Of a stretch of 64,000 bases of DNA, positions 33,801 to 41,871 are shown piece by piece (within the stretch, counting starts at the first letter, position 1; every line of letters begins with the position of its first letter). The position numbers and the translations under genes were made by a program. The DNA comes from Enoplolaimus lenunculus (lineage: Eukaryota; Nematoda; Enoplea; Enoplida; Thoracostomopsidae), in NCBI GenBank assembly GCA_030248215.1, contig JASANG010000935.1, positions 62,001 to 126,000 on the forward strand, written 5' to 3'. Under the pieces are notes generated by a model. The model ran no database searches. It was not told where the DNA came from and was given only the letters and a program-made list of their open reading frames with translations.

Positions 33801-35869
33801 GAATTAAGTGTTTCAGAACTCAAAATTCGAAATTGAATTACCTCATTCTGAGTTAATTAATCAACTCACTAACTCAGAAACACCCCGAAATAGCTAATTT
33901 CCTCTCTGAGCTGAATAATCAACTCATTGAAATTTACAGTGTATTCGTTAGAAGAAAGGCTTACATATTTGTTCAAAATTCAACAATTAACTTACTTTCA
34001 ACTCAAATTCGACAAATACTAAATATATTGTCGCAAAATATTAAAACTTGAATTGAAATACCAACGCTGAATTTATAAATAAAGTTAATTTTGTAGAAGC
34101 CATAAAGTAAAAAATATGTTGTCAATATATTTTTCGGAATATTCGTCTAAACACAACCAGCAGCAAAAATACACCGATCACAATAATTCCAAGCACATAT
34201 GTATATTGATCAGGCTGCGGTCAAAGTTGATTTTCTATTTCATCTGACATCTACACTGTTTTACTCAGTATTTTAATTCAGAATAAGTTAAATCACTCAG
34301 TCTGAGAGTTATAATTGATCAACTCACCCTTAATCAAATCAACTGATAGTGAAAAACAACTCAAATCAGACTGAGTTAATTCCTTCATTCAATTCGTCTG
34401 GAATTTACAGTGTACGCTTGTATTTTCAAATGTGTATAGCAACTATCATCAGTTAGTAATTGGTTTTCAAACAGGCGAACTACGGCAGCTAAAAATGACA
34501 AACTCAGCTGGCAAGTAGCAGCGAACTAATGCAAATAATTTGCCAATTTTTGATGTTCTCGACTGTCTAGTTCAAAACTTATAAAACCTATCACCAACTA
34601 GTGAACGCAATATTATACATGTTGGTACTATACGGTCTGCACGACCCCTGTTTGAAGCTTTGCCAAAGTTAATGACCACTCCGGGAAGCGAACCTCGGCC
34701 CTCTTGCGCTCGAGCCAAGCATGCTACCACTACACTACGCGGTCATTGCAACAACTTCTTATACCGGTATATGTGCACAGGCATGGCAACATTTGCTTTA
34801 CATGCCAGTACTGAAATTGCTTTACATTCGTAAATTTCAGTGAGTTAATTTTAACTCAGAATGAGTTAAATGACTCAGTCTGAGTTAGGACTATCAGAAC
34901 TCAGAATTTTCAGTTGATTCAATTCATCCTGAGTCAACTAGTCAACTTACCCAGAGCCAACTCAACTCAGAGTGAGAATAAACTCAACTCAGAGTGAGCT
35001 GATATTTACTGATATTAATTCAGAAATAACTAACTCGCTTGCTGAATTAATCAGCTCATTAGAATTTACAGTGTAAGCTCGTGCAAAAATACTGCGCATG
35101 GAAGTCGATTTTGCGCCCGAGTCAACTGCATTCCTCCGGTTGTACCCTGATACACGGAAAAACAAACCGTTATTCTATATCAAACGTAAACCACGCAAAC
35201 ATCACAGTTAAACCTATTGTGACTGTCGTTGATTACCATAATTCCAGATGGGTGAAACTCTCAAATTGTTACCTGCGCTTTGAATTTCTTTACGCGCGGA
35301 TATACCCGTGTCAAAATTTTCTTACCCGGCCTGCGTTTACCTGTGGGTAGCCGCAGGTAGCGGTCAATTCTAACAATCGCCTCACGACAAGAAACTTAAC
35401 GATCGGAGCAGATGAGGCTCTCATCTTTAGTACAAATTGTATACTCTAAAAATGTCGGCGACGTCCGTCACCCGTACGGTGCCATCCGTCACTGTGCGTT
35501 ACGGTGCGGTATTGTCCGTTAATTACTCACGTACCATACCGTACGGTGACGGATGGCGACGGACGGTGCCGTCCATCAATGACGGATGGCGCAGTACAAG
35601 TATGACGCATCCCTAATTGTTAAACACTGCGTATTGTGTATTAATTTTGATTGGTTAGATTTTCAAAATGCTATTGGTCAGTTTTTAAAATTACCATTCA
35701 GCATTGAATTTGAACCATCACGAGCTGCGATATCCAATGAACTCGCGGTATTTCCTTGATGTTGATCATACGGCAGAGACCCTGTCGTCGAATGAGGTTC
35801 GCTTCTTGAAAATGTGTCAAATAATATCGCTTGCTTTAAACTCTGAACCGTCGATGGCGAATCGTTCAT
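13648..35869 (-). CDS. CSPP1: CSPP1-like centrosome/spindle pole protein (7 coding exons)
   Basis: Coding exons in transcription order: 35869-35695, 33455-33195, 25803-25244, 24926-23754, 23524-23326, 20362-18968, 14549-13648. They sum to 4665 nt (1554 residues plus stop); all introns are GT-AG and every phase joins (1,1,0,0,1,1). Recognition rests on W-DPWGKGGGGGAPVRDANG at about residues 366-385, which matches the NPWGKGGGGAPLRDAKGN block of vertebrate CSPP1. A highly charged coiled coil follows at about 659-723, then an RRPSAPVPAV segment like RQPSPIVPAL, and a C-terminal SYAERMRQL stretch like the RNEERMRRL of CSPP1. CSPP1 binds microtubules at centrosomes, spindle poles and ciliary axonemes (family knowledge). 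The long linkers are low-complexity, rich in Q, N, S and T. The N-terminal half of vertebrate CSPP1 is not seen. The ATG has an in-frame TAA 9 nt upstream, so a short form is likely, but a further upstream exon cannot be excluded. Confidence 0.75.
14757..15162 (-). mobile_element. MITE-A copy 8 with 43-bp tandem core
   Basis: In CSPP1-like intron 6. The core repeats a 43-bp unit (TTAAGCCTAAGCGTAAGAAA plus GAGCTTATACCTGAGTCTAA) about four to five times between 14880 and 15080. Confidence 0.8.
15459..15695. mobile_element. MITE-F copy 2
   Basis: GGGTGTACAACTGGGAACAT at the left; GCATCATGCAATCTTGG at the right; GC hairpin in between. Confidence 0.7.
15819..16034 (+). mobile_element. MITE-A copy 9
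   Basis: GGCGCATGTAAATAACAGGG to TGTTCTTTACATTGGCC. Confidence 0.8.
16035..16640. other. Intronic AT-rich DNA
   Basis: Only a TATATG simple tract (about 16560-16605) stands out. Confidence 0.4.
16645..16945. mobile_element. MITE-B copy 5, decayed
   Basis: ACTGACTCGAATAAGACGG at the left and AATAACCGTACGTAACCAAA toward the right are recognisable; the body is diverged and a run of G lies at 16681-16691. Confidence 0.55.
17495..17690. mobile_element. MITE-C copy 3, right end lost
   Basis: CACTGCAAAATATGGTATGT at the left; the right arm stops at GTCAATTTCACTAAATTGG. Confidence 0.7.
17745..17845. mobile_element. MITE-H fragment
   Basis: AAATTTTCAACTTTGCTTGT to CTTAGCAAGG. Confidence 0.6.
18065..18182. 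mobile_element. MITE-J copy 1 (GGATATCC hairpins)
   Basis: Dense GGATAT/ATATCC words (CCGGATATTCGGATATG and inverses) make overlapping hairpins. Homologous to 63283-63402. Confidence 0.55.
18640..18682. mobile_element. MITE-J fragment
   Basis: TTCGGATATCCGGATATCG and CCGGATATGG within intron 6 of the CSPP1-like gene. Confidence 0.5.
18968..20362 (-). CDS. CSPP1: CSPP1-like exon 6 (long linker)
   Basis: Acceptor TTATATCAG then GMGPTNMF. The largest exon (465 residues). It has an RRPSAPVPAVMRRLSR motif resembling the conserved RQPSPIVPAL region of CSPP1, then tyrosine/arginine-rich and serine/threonine-rich linkers and an alanine run (AAATAATTAAAGTAVAA) near 19170-19210. Donor GCGTCAG|GTAAAG, phase 1. 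Confidence 0.75.
20559..20783 (+). mobile_element. MITE-A copy 10
   Basis: GGCCTATGTAATGAACAGCG start; decayed right end TTCAACACATTGGCC; clean TTAGGC core. Confidence 0.75.
20885..21034. mobile_element. MITE-C copy 4, internally deleted
   Basis: Both termini present (CCGCAAAAAATGGTGAGTC and TTGACTCACCATTTTTGCAG), only 150 bp. Confidence 0.8.
21575..21909. repeat. AAT microsatellite, about 335 bp
   Basis: (AAT)n with frequent AAAAAT interruptions. The minus strand reads as poly-leucine with phenylalanine, an artefact. Confidence 0.95.
22048..22371. mobile_element. MITE-F copy 3
   Basis: Left GCCAAGAGTGGATAATGACA, right TTATCCGCTCTTGGTATGGC; two facing ATGTACC blocks. Confidence 0.7.
22594..22764 (-). 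mobile_element. MITE-A2 copy 2
   Basis: AACAGTAGATTAAACGTATT and CCTGGACGCCCCTTGGGCC. Confidence 0.75.
22793..23146. mobile_element. MITE-F copy 4
   Basis: Left AACCAAGAGTGGATGATGCA and right AAGATCATCCACTCTTG are clear inverted ends; best copy for the family termini. Confidence 0.75.
23326..23524 (-). CDS. CSPP1: CSPP1-like exon 5
   Basis: Acceptor CTAATTTAAG then KLIEENFNAASNYLSQAQR. Serine-rich, with an acidic/aromatic patch DDLEWWERKPSYVEIF. Donor CACAAG|GTAAGC, phase 1. Confidence 0.7.
23754..24926 (-). CDS. CSPP1: CSPP1-like exon 4 (PWGKGGGG motif and coiled coil)
   Basis: Acceptor TTTTTTAG then PQTLPTSQS. Carries the diagnostic DPWGKGGGGGAPVRD block near its start, a Q/N-rich middle with CAA/CAG-type runs around 24480-24600, and at its end an E/R/K-rich helix of about 65 residues starting NDYVQYLRMQIEAKARQREL, equivalent to the [20 protein letters not shown] helix of CSPP1. 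Donor CGGCAG|GTAAAA, phase 0, 391 codons exactly. Confidence 0.85.
25037..25190 (-). mobile_element. MITE-A copy 11, right end lost
   Basis: GGCCAATGTAAAGAACAG start; ends in AGCTTAAACTTACTCT. Sits just inside CSPP1-like intron 3. Confidence 0.75.
25244..25803 (-). CDS. CSPP1: CSPP1-like exon 3
   Basis: Acceptor TTATTTACAG, then ERIPATTYLKP in phase 1. Low-complexity with two tryptophan patches (EDPPWLRGNP and TDAWLRRERSLP) and a run of ten glutamines encoded by mixed CAA/CAG. Donor ACACAG|GTAGTT, phase 0. A truncated MITE-A copy begins about 55 nt past the donor. Confidence 0.75.
25961..26316. mobile_element. MITE-K copy 1
   Basis: CAGGGTGTAAACGGATAG start and GGATATTCGGTTACACCCTG end. The CAGGG terminus is hAT-like (inference); no clear 8-bp target duplication was seen. 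Confidence 0.65.
26317..26915. other. Intronic DNA with a MITE-G tip
   Basis: Nothing coding; CGTATTCTCAAACGTGTATA at about 26548-26567 is the tip of a MITE-G. Confidence 0.45.
26916..27092 (+). mobile_element. MITE-A copy 12
   Basis: TATAGAACAGGG subtype with both ends and a five-unit TTAGGC core. Confidence 0.8.
27147..27308. mobile_element. MITE-H copy (complete)
   Basis: Ends GGGCCTGTAGGCAAGGGGG and GAGCTGGCTACGGGCCC. Body has AAAATTTTCAACCTTGTTTG and GACTTACAAGCAAGG-type blocks shared by all family members. Confidence 0.65.
27890..28070. mobile_element. MITE-H copy
   Basis: From GAGCCTGTTGCCAACGGGG to AGGTGAGCTGGCTACGAACC. Confidence 0.6.
28340..28722. mobile_element. MITE-E copy 3 (full length)
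   Basis: AGGGTTGCGCTGTACTTGAC start and AGCGCAACCCT end, with a GC-rich body of alternating GCCGTCCGTCACTGTGCGTC and inverse units centred on CGTACGTGAGTTGTTTACGT. Confidence 0.85.
28784..28943 (-). mobile_element. MITE-A copy 13
   Basis: TATAGAACCGTGCGG subtype with almost no TTAGGC core left (AATTGCTAAGCCGATTGATT). Confidence 0.75.
29111..29502. mobile_element. MITE-E copy 4 (full length)
   Basis: Ends AGGGTTGCGCTATACTTGAC and AGCGCAACCCT. A block holding GACTTAAGTCGCCGGCCGGT is duplicated inside. Confidence 0.85.
29816..29972. repeat. TATATG simple tract plus small hairpin
   Basis: TATATGTATA tract at 29816-29908; then GTTTAGTCA/TGACTAAAC and CTATGG/CCATAG inverted words at about 29930-29972. 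Confidence 0.7.
30076..30329. mobile_element. MITE-L copy 1
   Basis: Ends AAGCCCCATCCGAACG and GTGAATAGGGCTTT; body of TTTGCAGCTGCAAG and AACTTGCACGTGCAAG palindromes. Confidence 0.65.
30330..31734. other. Intronic DNA with old repeat remnants
   Basis: A CCTAAG remnant at 30490-30560, a MITE-G tip at 31000-31048 (CTGGTGATAGGTGTTATACA) and CCTAAG words at 31045-31100. No exon seen. Confidence 0.45.
31735..32147. mobile_element. MITE-B copy 6
   Basis: CTGTAGTGACCCGAATAAC start and CGGACCACTACAG end, TA flanks. Confidence 0.8.
32515..32729 (+). mobile_element. MITE-A copy 14
   Basis: GGCCCGTGTAAAGATCAGGG to CCCTGTTCTTTACATTGGCC. Confidence 0.85.
33195..33455 (-). CDS. CSPP1: CSPP1-like exon 2
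   Basis: Acceptor TTTGTTCAG is followed by ASPRGHDGLTVTRSADI in the phase left by exon 1. It contains a short amphipathic heptad-like helix (EDQLRDLRQSLETLTGKIDDLQRSL, read in two parts) that looks like a coiled coil, then a serine/arginine-rich basic stretch. Donor GTGG|GTAAGG, phase 1. Confidence 0.7.
33734..33941. mobile_element. MITE-D copy 1
   Basis: Family description: CACTGTAAATTCCAATGAGT end and inverse, body built of GAGTTGA / TCAACTC words. Here the left tip is eroded; the right end is GAAATTTACAGTG then TA. Confidence 0.65.
34254..34412. mobile_element. MITE-D copy 2, short
   Basis: TA flanks; CACTGTTTTACTCAGTATTT to CTGGAATTTACAGTG. Confidence 0.75.
34417..34620. mobile_element. 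MITE-G copy 1
   Basis: Family ends resemble CGTATTCTCAAATGTGTATA and an inverse ending CATTTGAGAATATGGG; this copy keeps CAAATGTGTATAGCAACTAT and CCTATCACCAACTAGTGA. Confidence 0.6.
34674..34744 (-). pseudogene. tRNA-like sequence, 71 nt, anticodon-position CGA
   Basis: Read on the minus strand it folds as a tRNA outline: GACCGCG acceptor pairing 6 of 7 (one wobble) with AGTGGTC, D-arm GTGT/GCAT, anticodon loop CTCGAGC, T-loop TTCGCTT. The T-stem and one anticodon pair are mismatched and there is no long variable arm, so a decayed tRNA or tRNA-derived repeat is likelier than a working gene. Confidence 0.55.
34824..35073. mobile_element. MITE-D copy 3
   Basis: Left tip partly decayed; right end TTAGAATTTACAGTG then TA. 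Confidence 0.7.
35275..35362. mobile_element. MITE-M end fragment
   Basis: TCAAAATTTTCTTACCCGGC and GTTTACCTGTGGGTA match the end of the fuller copy at 61545-61920. Confidence 0.55.
35440..35614. mobile_element. MITE-E copy 5, decayed
   Basis: CCGTCCGTC/GACGGACGG words around TTACTCACGTACCAT; right end AAGTATGACGCATCCCT. It lies about 60 nt downstream of the exon 1 donor of the CSPP1-like gene. Confidence 0.65.
35695..35869 (-). CDS. CSPP1: CSPP1-like exon 1 (start codon)
   Basis: Starts MNDSPSTVQSLKQAILFD with a true ATG and an in-frame stop 9 nt before it. Ends at AATG|GTAATT, phase 1. No recognisable domain. This is the least certain exon, because only phase and donor tie it to the rest. 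Confidence 0.6.
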
Positions 35870-36403
35870 TTTAAATTATTAAAAAGTTAAATTTATTCAA
35901 ATTTTAACTGTTCAAATTAAATTAGGCATTTTTACACAAGTTGTTGTAAGCCAATGTCCCAATCTTCAAATTGTCGTCATATCAACGGTCATTGTTACGG
36001 TACCGGAAACAAATCAACGGAAATATAATTTTTCCTACTTTTCTGGTTATCTCTAAAGGGTGATAAAATTTCAGCAACAAAAAAAACTTTGTACAAAAAA
36101 TACAATTGTCTTAGCTTGACCAAAATTTTCTCTGAGTCGCTCTTAGGGAACACTTGTAAGGGTCAGGTTCGCTTGAAGGATAGGGTGTGCTGGCCTCGGC
36201 ACTGAACATAACTGGTACATTGAACCTACTGCAAATCAATGAGCGTATCGATACTATATGGTATGCTCGCAGGCGTAATATTCCAAGCAAATTTATTGCA
36301 AAACCAGAGCGTCAAATATCTATTAAATGTGAGGTCTTTTTTAACCCTGTTTGAAATAATAGATGTTACTTAGTTAATCTGGTGTCAATTGTTCTAAGAA
36401 ATA

Positions 36404-36632
36404 TTTGATTTCTCGCTAAAATTTGAATTTTCCCGCCAAAACTTGATTTCCCGCTAAAATTTGAATTTTCCAGCTAATTTGACTTTTCGCGCTAAAATTT
36501 GAATTTCCCGCGATAACTGGATTTTCTGCCAAAATTTGAATTTCTAACCAAATTTTCATTTTTTCACTAAAACTTGAATTTCAGGCAAAAATTTGAGTTT
36601 CCGCCAAAATTTAAATTTTCCCGTCAAAAGAA
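36404..36632. repeat. Degenerate ~20-bp tandem repeat
   Basis: About eleven variants of TTTCCCGCTAAAATTTGAAT. Confidence 0.8.
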
Positions 36633-36663
36633 AAATTTTAGAATGAGCTTTAAGGAAACAGTG

Positions 36664-36730
36664 TAAAGCTTAAGCTTAGTCTATTGTAGTCCCGCAGAAA
36701 AACGTTCCGCCACTGATCTTTGCATGAGCC
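36664..36730 (-). mobile_element. MITE-A end fragment
   Basis: AAGCTTAAGCTTAGTCTATT through TTCCGCCACTGATCTTTGC. Confidence 0.7.
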
Positions 36731-36984
36731 GACAATTTAAGTCCAATCAGAAGATGATAATCATAAACACAATCATTTTATCTGAAAAAGAATATTAATT
36801 TTAATATAAAAGAATTTCACGAATTTTAAGTACAAGAAAAAGTAACAAACAATATAGGAAAAGGTACCAAGAATATTACGAAAACATAACTTTAAGTAGC
36901 ATTTATTATTACTCATACAGCACTAAGATTATGCAGTCAACCGCTTTACAGGTTTGGCTTTCGTAGTTCCAAAATAAAAAACAC

Positions 36985-37146
36985 ACCCCCGTAGCCAGCT
37001 CAACATCTAAGGGTGGGGGTGGATTGAAAAAATACTCAGGAGACGCAAGCAAAGATTTGAAATGACTTACAACCGTTTTTCAAACTGGTTTGGGGGGATT
37101 TTTCTAAAAAGGGGTAGCCCCGCTTCCCTATCCGTCTGGCGACCGG
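36985..37146. mobile_element. MITE-H copy
   Basis: CCCGTAGCCAGCTCAACATC to CCGTCTGGCGACCGG. Confidence 0.6.
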
Positions 37147-37327
37147 TGTTACTTTTAGTCCCGTCCCGATTTCTGGTGAAATTGCAAGAGTAGGCTTATG
37201 GAATGTATTTTCAGCTTAAACTAAAGGCTTAAGCTTACAGTATTTTCAACGCTTGGGGGTTTAGGCTTAAGAATATGCCTAATCTGCAATTACGGCCCGA
37301 GAAGCAACAATGGCCCCTCTGGCAAAC

Positions 37328-37512
37328 GGCCCATGTATAGAACAGGGCCGGATCGATGCCCTGCGGGGATGTAATAGACACAGTTTCCGCTTTAAACTAA
37401 GTTTTTGTTTAGGCTTAGGAATAGGCTCATCCTTACGCTTAGGCTGAAGCTTAGGCTTAGGCTTTAGCAATATTCTTATACTGCTTTTCCGGCCCTGTTC
37501 TATACACGGGCC
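37328..37512 (+). mobile_element. MITE-A copy 15
   Basis: GGCCCATGTATAGAACAGGG to CCCTGTTCTATACACGGGCC. A second older TTAGGC remnant precedes it (37195-37300). Confidence 0.8.
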
Positions 37513-37697
37513 GACCCGAATGAATAAAAACACCGTAGCGCGTTTGAGTTGTACGAAAGTGAAAAATAAGCCAAGTGAATTATATTTAAATCCGCTTACG
37601 CTTCAACAACCGCACTCAAGTCAATTTTGAACTTCTCAAAACCACCAAATAAAAATGACCAAATTTAAAAAGATTAAATACAAGAAAATAAACCAAG

Positions 37698-37913
37698 AGC
37701 CCGTATTCTCAAATGCGTGTAGCACCTTTTACCAGTTGGAGATATGTCTTGTAACTTTTGGCCACGAGAATGGTGAGGTTAAAAATTCAGCACATTTATT
37801 GCATTCGATTTAATCAGTGCAAATTTAGAGATTTGCAATTGCAGCATTTCGTTAGTTTGAAAACCTATTACTAACTGGTGATAGGTGCTATATGCATTTG
37901 AGAATATGGGTCC
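37698..37913. mobile_element. MITE-G copy 2 (complete)
   Basis: CCCGTATTCTCAAATGCGTG start; right end GGTGCTATATGCATTTGAGA then ATATGGG. Inner stem ACCAGTTGGAGATATGTC and CTAACTGGTGATAGGTG. Confidence 0.75.
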
Positions 37914-38120
37914 AAGTTGCATATAAAACCATTCGAGTGATTGCAGAACTATGAATGGCTCGGTGTTGAATTTAAGTTACCCACCATATTTAAACCAGGT
38001 TTTCAACATAAGTTGTAGGTTTTGGGCGTTTTATTCGGGATTACATTCACTCTTAGGTTTGAACAATGTCAAGAGTTTATTTGGAAAGAGTTGAATTCCG
38101 ATTGAACGCTAGTAGACACT

Positions 38121-38343
38121 AGAGTCTTATTCTTAAATGCTTGTAGCACCTATCACCAGTTGGCGATAGGTCCGGCAACTTTGGTACCAGCGCATGGTGA
38201 GGTTCGAAATTCAGCGCACTGTTTACGTTTGATTTGCCTTTACTTCAGTATAAAATTTTGAGATCTGTAATTGCAGCATTTCGTCAGTTTGAAAATCTAT
38301 CGCTGACTGATGATAGGTGCTATATGCATTTGAGAATATGGGT
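38121..38343. mobile_element. MITE-G copy 3
   Basis: Same orientation and structure as copy 2, 208 nt further on. Confidence 0.7.
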
Positions 38344-39016
38344 GCTAGAATTTTATATACTACAGGCAGTACGGGCGCTATTTGATAAAAATATAGGTTA
38401 ACAATGATAAGAAATTTTGTTGAGCTCAGCGGTTTTGAAATCGTTGGTTTTTATTGGTCAAATTTGTAATCTTATCACAAGTTTATCACTGTCACATCTG
38501 GTTTTTCTCGCATTATGTTTATAACAATTTGTAATTGCCAGATGATGGTTAGTCTTGTAACTTTTTTACTTTAAAGAGATTACTAGGATAGTTTGAATGG
38601 GACAAATTTCGGTACAAACATTTGTTTTGCAGCTTATTTTGAAGATTTATGCAAGTTCCACAATATCATGCGTACACCAGGTGACTTTTGAAACGTTAGT
38701 GTGCAGCGTACTGACGCCTCTGATTCATTTATACTTTACGTTGAAAGCTGTTTCATTGGGTAAGACTCATGTACAACTCGAGACAATCGCACTAATTATT
38801 TTTGAACCGACATCGATTACTCAAACCAAACTTTAACCATTCAACTGAATAACACAGATGAAATAGAAAATATTCATGTGAGAAACAGTTATAACATCCG
38901 ATTATAAAGCGGCGTTGGAATGGCACTTAAAGCGTTCCATATATATTATTATAAACCAGCAGAACGCTAGCCATTTCGATTACATTTGCAGTATTTATGC
39001 GGCCTAGCAATCAGGG
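38344..39016. other. Divergent intergenic DNA
   Basis: No gene. 38633-38710 resembles 48700-48770 (TCACAATATCATACGT-type block), an unnamed old repeat; 38868-38893 matches the tip of MITE-N. Confidence 0.4.
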
Positions 39017-39426
39017 AAAATCTATAGAACAGGGCCGTAACAGTAGTATAAGTACATCTTAAACCAAAGCCTAAGCCTAAGCCTAAGAATGAGCTTATAT
39101 CTAAGCCTAAGCAAAAAATTAGCCTACACTGTATATTTCAGTGAGTTAATTTTAACTCAAAATGAGTTGAATCAGTCAGTCTGAGTTAGGGTTTTCGGAA
39201 CCCAAAATTCTGAGTTGATTCAACTCATTTCGATTTTATACAATCAACTCCCCCAGAAATCCAGTCAACTCAACGTGAGAATCAGCTCAACTCAGAGTGA
39301 GTTAAAGTTAACTGTTATTAACGCAAAAATTACTAGCTTTCCATATCAATTGATTTATTAACTCATTAAGCTTATACTATTGTAGTCGCGCAGAAAAACG
39401 TTCCGCCTTTGATCTTTACATGGGCC
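39017..39426 (-). mobile_element. MITE-A copy 16, interrupted by MITE-D
   Basis: A left end with CCTAAG core (to 39126) and right end (39369-39426, CGCAGAAAAACGTTCCGCC) flank a MITE-D. Confidence 0.8.
39127..39368. mobile_element. MITE-D copy 4 (nested)
   Basis: TA then CACTGTATATTTCAGTGAGT; the right tip is eroded at TTATTAACTCATT. Confidence 0.75.
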
Positions 39427-39820
39427 ACAATCGAGATTGAAAATACGAATACTTTCAGCTGAAATGCACGTGAAATAGACGCCAAGTGTTAATTAACCAT
39501 ATACTCAGTGGTTTTTGATTTCTCATTAAACTCCTAAAAAGTTTTAAAAGTTAAAAATATTTGAATTATTTTATTAATGGTTATTCATTTTAAAACATTT
39601 TATTAAAGTTTTACAATTTTTCAGTTTCACAAATTGCACCCAATAGTTTGGAGACGGCCTAAATACTGTGTCTGTCCATATAGCAGCCGTGTGTCGGGGT
39701 ACCAATGTTTCCCAATGCGGAGGTTACTCTAAACTTAAAGACTATTCAAAAGTGATTTTGTTCCGTTTAAGTTGGCTAACCCTTTTTTATCATTCTATAT
39801 GGCTTAGAGTTATGCTTAGG

Positions 39821-40080
39821 ATTATGCGGGGCTCGCGTTATAATTGAGGCATCCCGGAACACGCGTTGTCCCATGTTGATTCGACGTCAACATAAAATTT
39901 TGTGATCTGAATAGCGGTTTGTAGACAAAATGGGAATATCAAATGATATTGGCTTTCATCGCATACACCCAGAAATATGTCACATGATGCCGTGTGACTT
40001 TTATGTGAATAACATATGATATTCTGAAATTCTACCGAAAATCACGTGATATTATGCATGACAATATAATTTATGCGCAC
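39821..40080. mobile_element. MITE-O partial copy
   Basis: ATTATGCGGGGCTCGCGTTA and GTTGATTCGACGTCAACAT match one end of 47943-48549; contains AATATCAAATGATATTGG palindromes. Confidence 0.6.
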
Positions 40081-40470
40081 GAATAATATAACAAAAAGCC
40101 TGATAATTTAGCTGTAAGTGATTTCGAATACTAAATTAGCTTCTATTTTTCTGTTTCTGGTGAAAGTTCTGCCTAAATATATTCCTAACTACAAAATAAT
40201 AATTCAAACTTTAAATATGACAGACGGTGCCGGACGTTACCAAAAATGTACCGCCACCCTAAGACGTAACCTAGAATCAACCTAAACCAGTTTAAATAGT
40301 CGAACGTCCCAATGATTATGAACGTGACGTGCCGAAATGTTTTAGGTAAACGGGTTAAGAATTTCATGATTTTTTTAGTATAAATTGATCATGTCTATAC
40401 ACAGCCATGGCAAGACAGAAAATGTTTCTACGTTGCCCTATTGATACCAATCGCGAACGTTTTGCGTCCT

Positions 40471-40575
40471 GGCCCATGTATAGAACAGGGTCGGAACAGT
40501 AGTATAAGCATATTTCTAAGCCTAAGCGTAAGCCTACGCGTAAGGATGGGCGTATTTCTGAGCCTAAGCCTACAC
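40471..40575 (-). mobile_element. MITE-A copy 17, truncated
   Basis: GGCCCATGTATAGAACAGGG start then CCTAAGCG words; right end absent. Confidence 0.7.
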
Positions 40576-40767
40576 TTTTGTTTTTTTGCTGGCAAGCATA
40601 TTTTAGGAGCATTCTTAATGCTGGTAATAACAGCGTCGTAGCCCGACTTCAACACAACGGGCTGTAGTATCCCAGTGTCAAAGAATAATTTCTGACTTTC
40701 AGGATCGAGATGGTTATTCTAAAACCTGTTAAAAACGTTTTTCTGTGTCCAGAAATGTCGAGACAAA

Positions 40768-40926
40768 TCCATATAGCCAGCTCACCTTGGTAAAAGGGCT
40801 AAAACTTTTCAGGAAGAGTATATAAGGATTTTCGATGACGTACAAGCAAGCTTGAAAATTTTCTAAAACGGAAATTCTTCTAGGAATACTTAACCCCTCT
40901 GCCACTTCAGGCTACGGGCATGTGTC
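40768..40926. mobile_element. MITE-H copy
   Basis: ATATAGCCAGCTCACCTTGG to CAGGCTACGGGCATG. Confidence 0.6.
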
Positions 40927-41253
40927 CAGACGGGGCAGATTTCTTCTATCTTTCCTCTCGAATACGTTCCTGGCCAGCAATATACTGCAGATATATATCA
41001 AAAGTTTGGCGTGTGTATTTGTATTATTTCAAAAAATGAACCTAACATTTGGGGTTTTTTTCTGCCAATATGTTTTTGTTTGCTGTGACATTAATCTTTA
41101 TTTTAATGTGTGTGGTCGTTTGATATATGAAATTTTAAATTTTTTTAATTTTGCCTTGATATAAAGTCTCAAAAACGCTTAATAATTGGCAAATTTTTTT
41201 GGCCGACGGGTCCGTAGCCAAAGGAAACATGGGGGGCTCGACAGCCCGTCCCC

Positions 41254-41480
41254 ACGGTGTAAACGGATAATCAAAAATATAACGAAAACGGATAGTGATC
41301 AAAATAACCGAAACCTGTAAATGAATAGTGAAGTATAAAAGGCTCAGAGGTCGTTTTATTTTTCTGCCAACAGAATTGAGGCACGCAAATATTCACCGGA
41401 AATAGCGGATGCTCCTAAATGTTAAGATTTTAGATTTTTTCTCGAAAAAAACAGCCAAACAACCATTAGTCAACTAAATT
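41254..41480. mobile_element. MITE-K copy 2, right end lost
   Basis: ACGGTGTAAACGGATAATC left end and an internal block like that of copy 1 (ATTCACCGG, AAGATTTT). Confidence 0.5.
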
Positions 41481-41526
41481 TCAAATGAACAAAAAACAAA
41501 AACGTATAACTGGCTCGGCACTGATA

Positions 41527-41735
41527 CACTGCAAAAAATGGTCAGTCAAATTGACTGTCTCCGAAATAGACTCTACGGGACTACACAAACGGAGCAAATT
41601 CAACTCTGCGACAGTCAAACGTGCGGCTCACCTAGTGAGAATTTGACTCTGGCGTAGTCGAATTTGACTCAGTTTGTGTAGTGCCATAGTGTCTATTTCG
41701 GAGAGCGTCAATTTGACTCACCATTTTTTGCAGTT
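41527..41735. mobile_element. MITE-C copy 5, 120 nt upstream of BHMT-A ATG
   Basis: TA flanks; both arms intact. Carries TTTGACTCAGTTTGTGTAG and TTTGACTCACCATTTTTTGC, each with a TGACTCA heptamer. Confidence 0.85.
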
Positions 41736-41855
41736 TAGATATATCCAGAGCAACAATCACATGCCGTTTTATAATACTTTCAGGGCACGTTTAGTATAAA
41801 TTTCTATAAACAGGGTCAGTATAATATATTTTAATGCTGTATTCTTCAACAGAAC

Positions 41856-41871
41856 ATGCCAAAAGCAACAG
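41856..41871 (+). CDS. BHMT: BHMT-A exon 1 (start)
   Basis: ATGCCAAAAGCAACAG followed by GTAATT gives MPKAT plus phase 1, joining to G-FLDRI. The paralogue has an equivalent tiny exon encoding MPATAVK, which supports both. Confidence 0.7.

Noticed and set aside
38597-38836. 79-codon frame beginning MGQISVQTFVLQ as a possible gene or early BHMT exon
   Set aside because: No family similarity, a related block occurs at 48700-48770, and the BHMT-A start exon is well explained at 41856.
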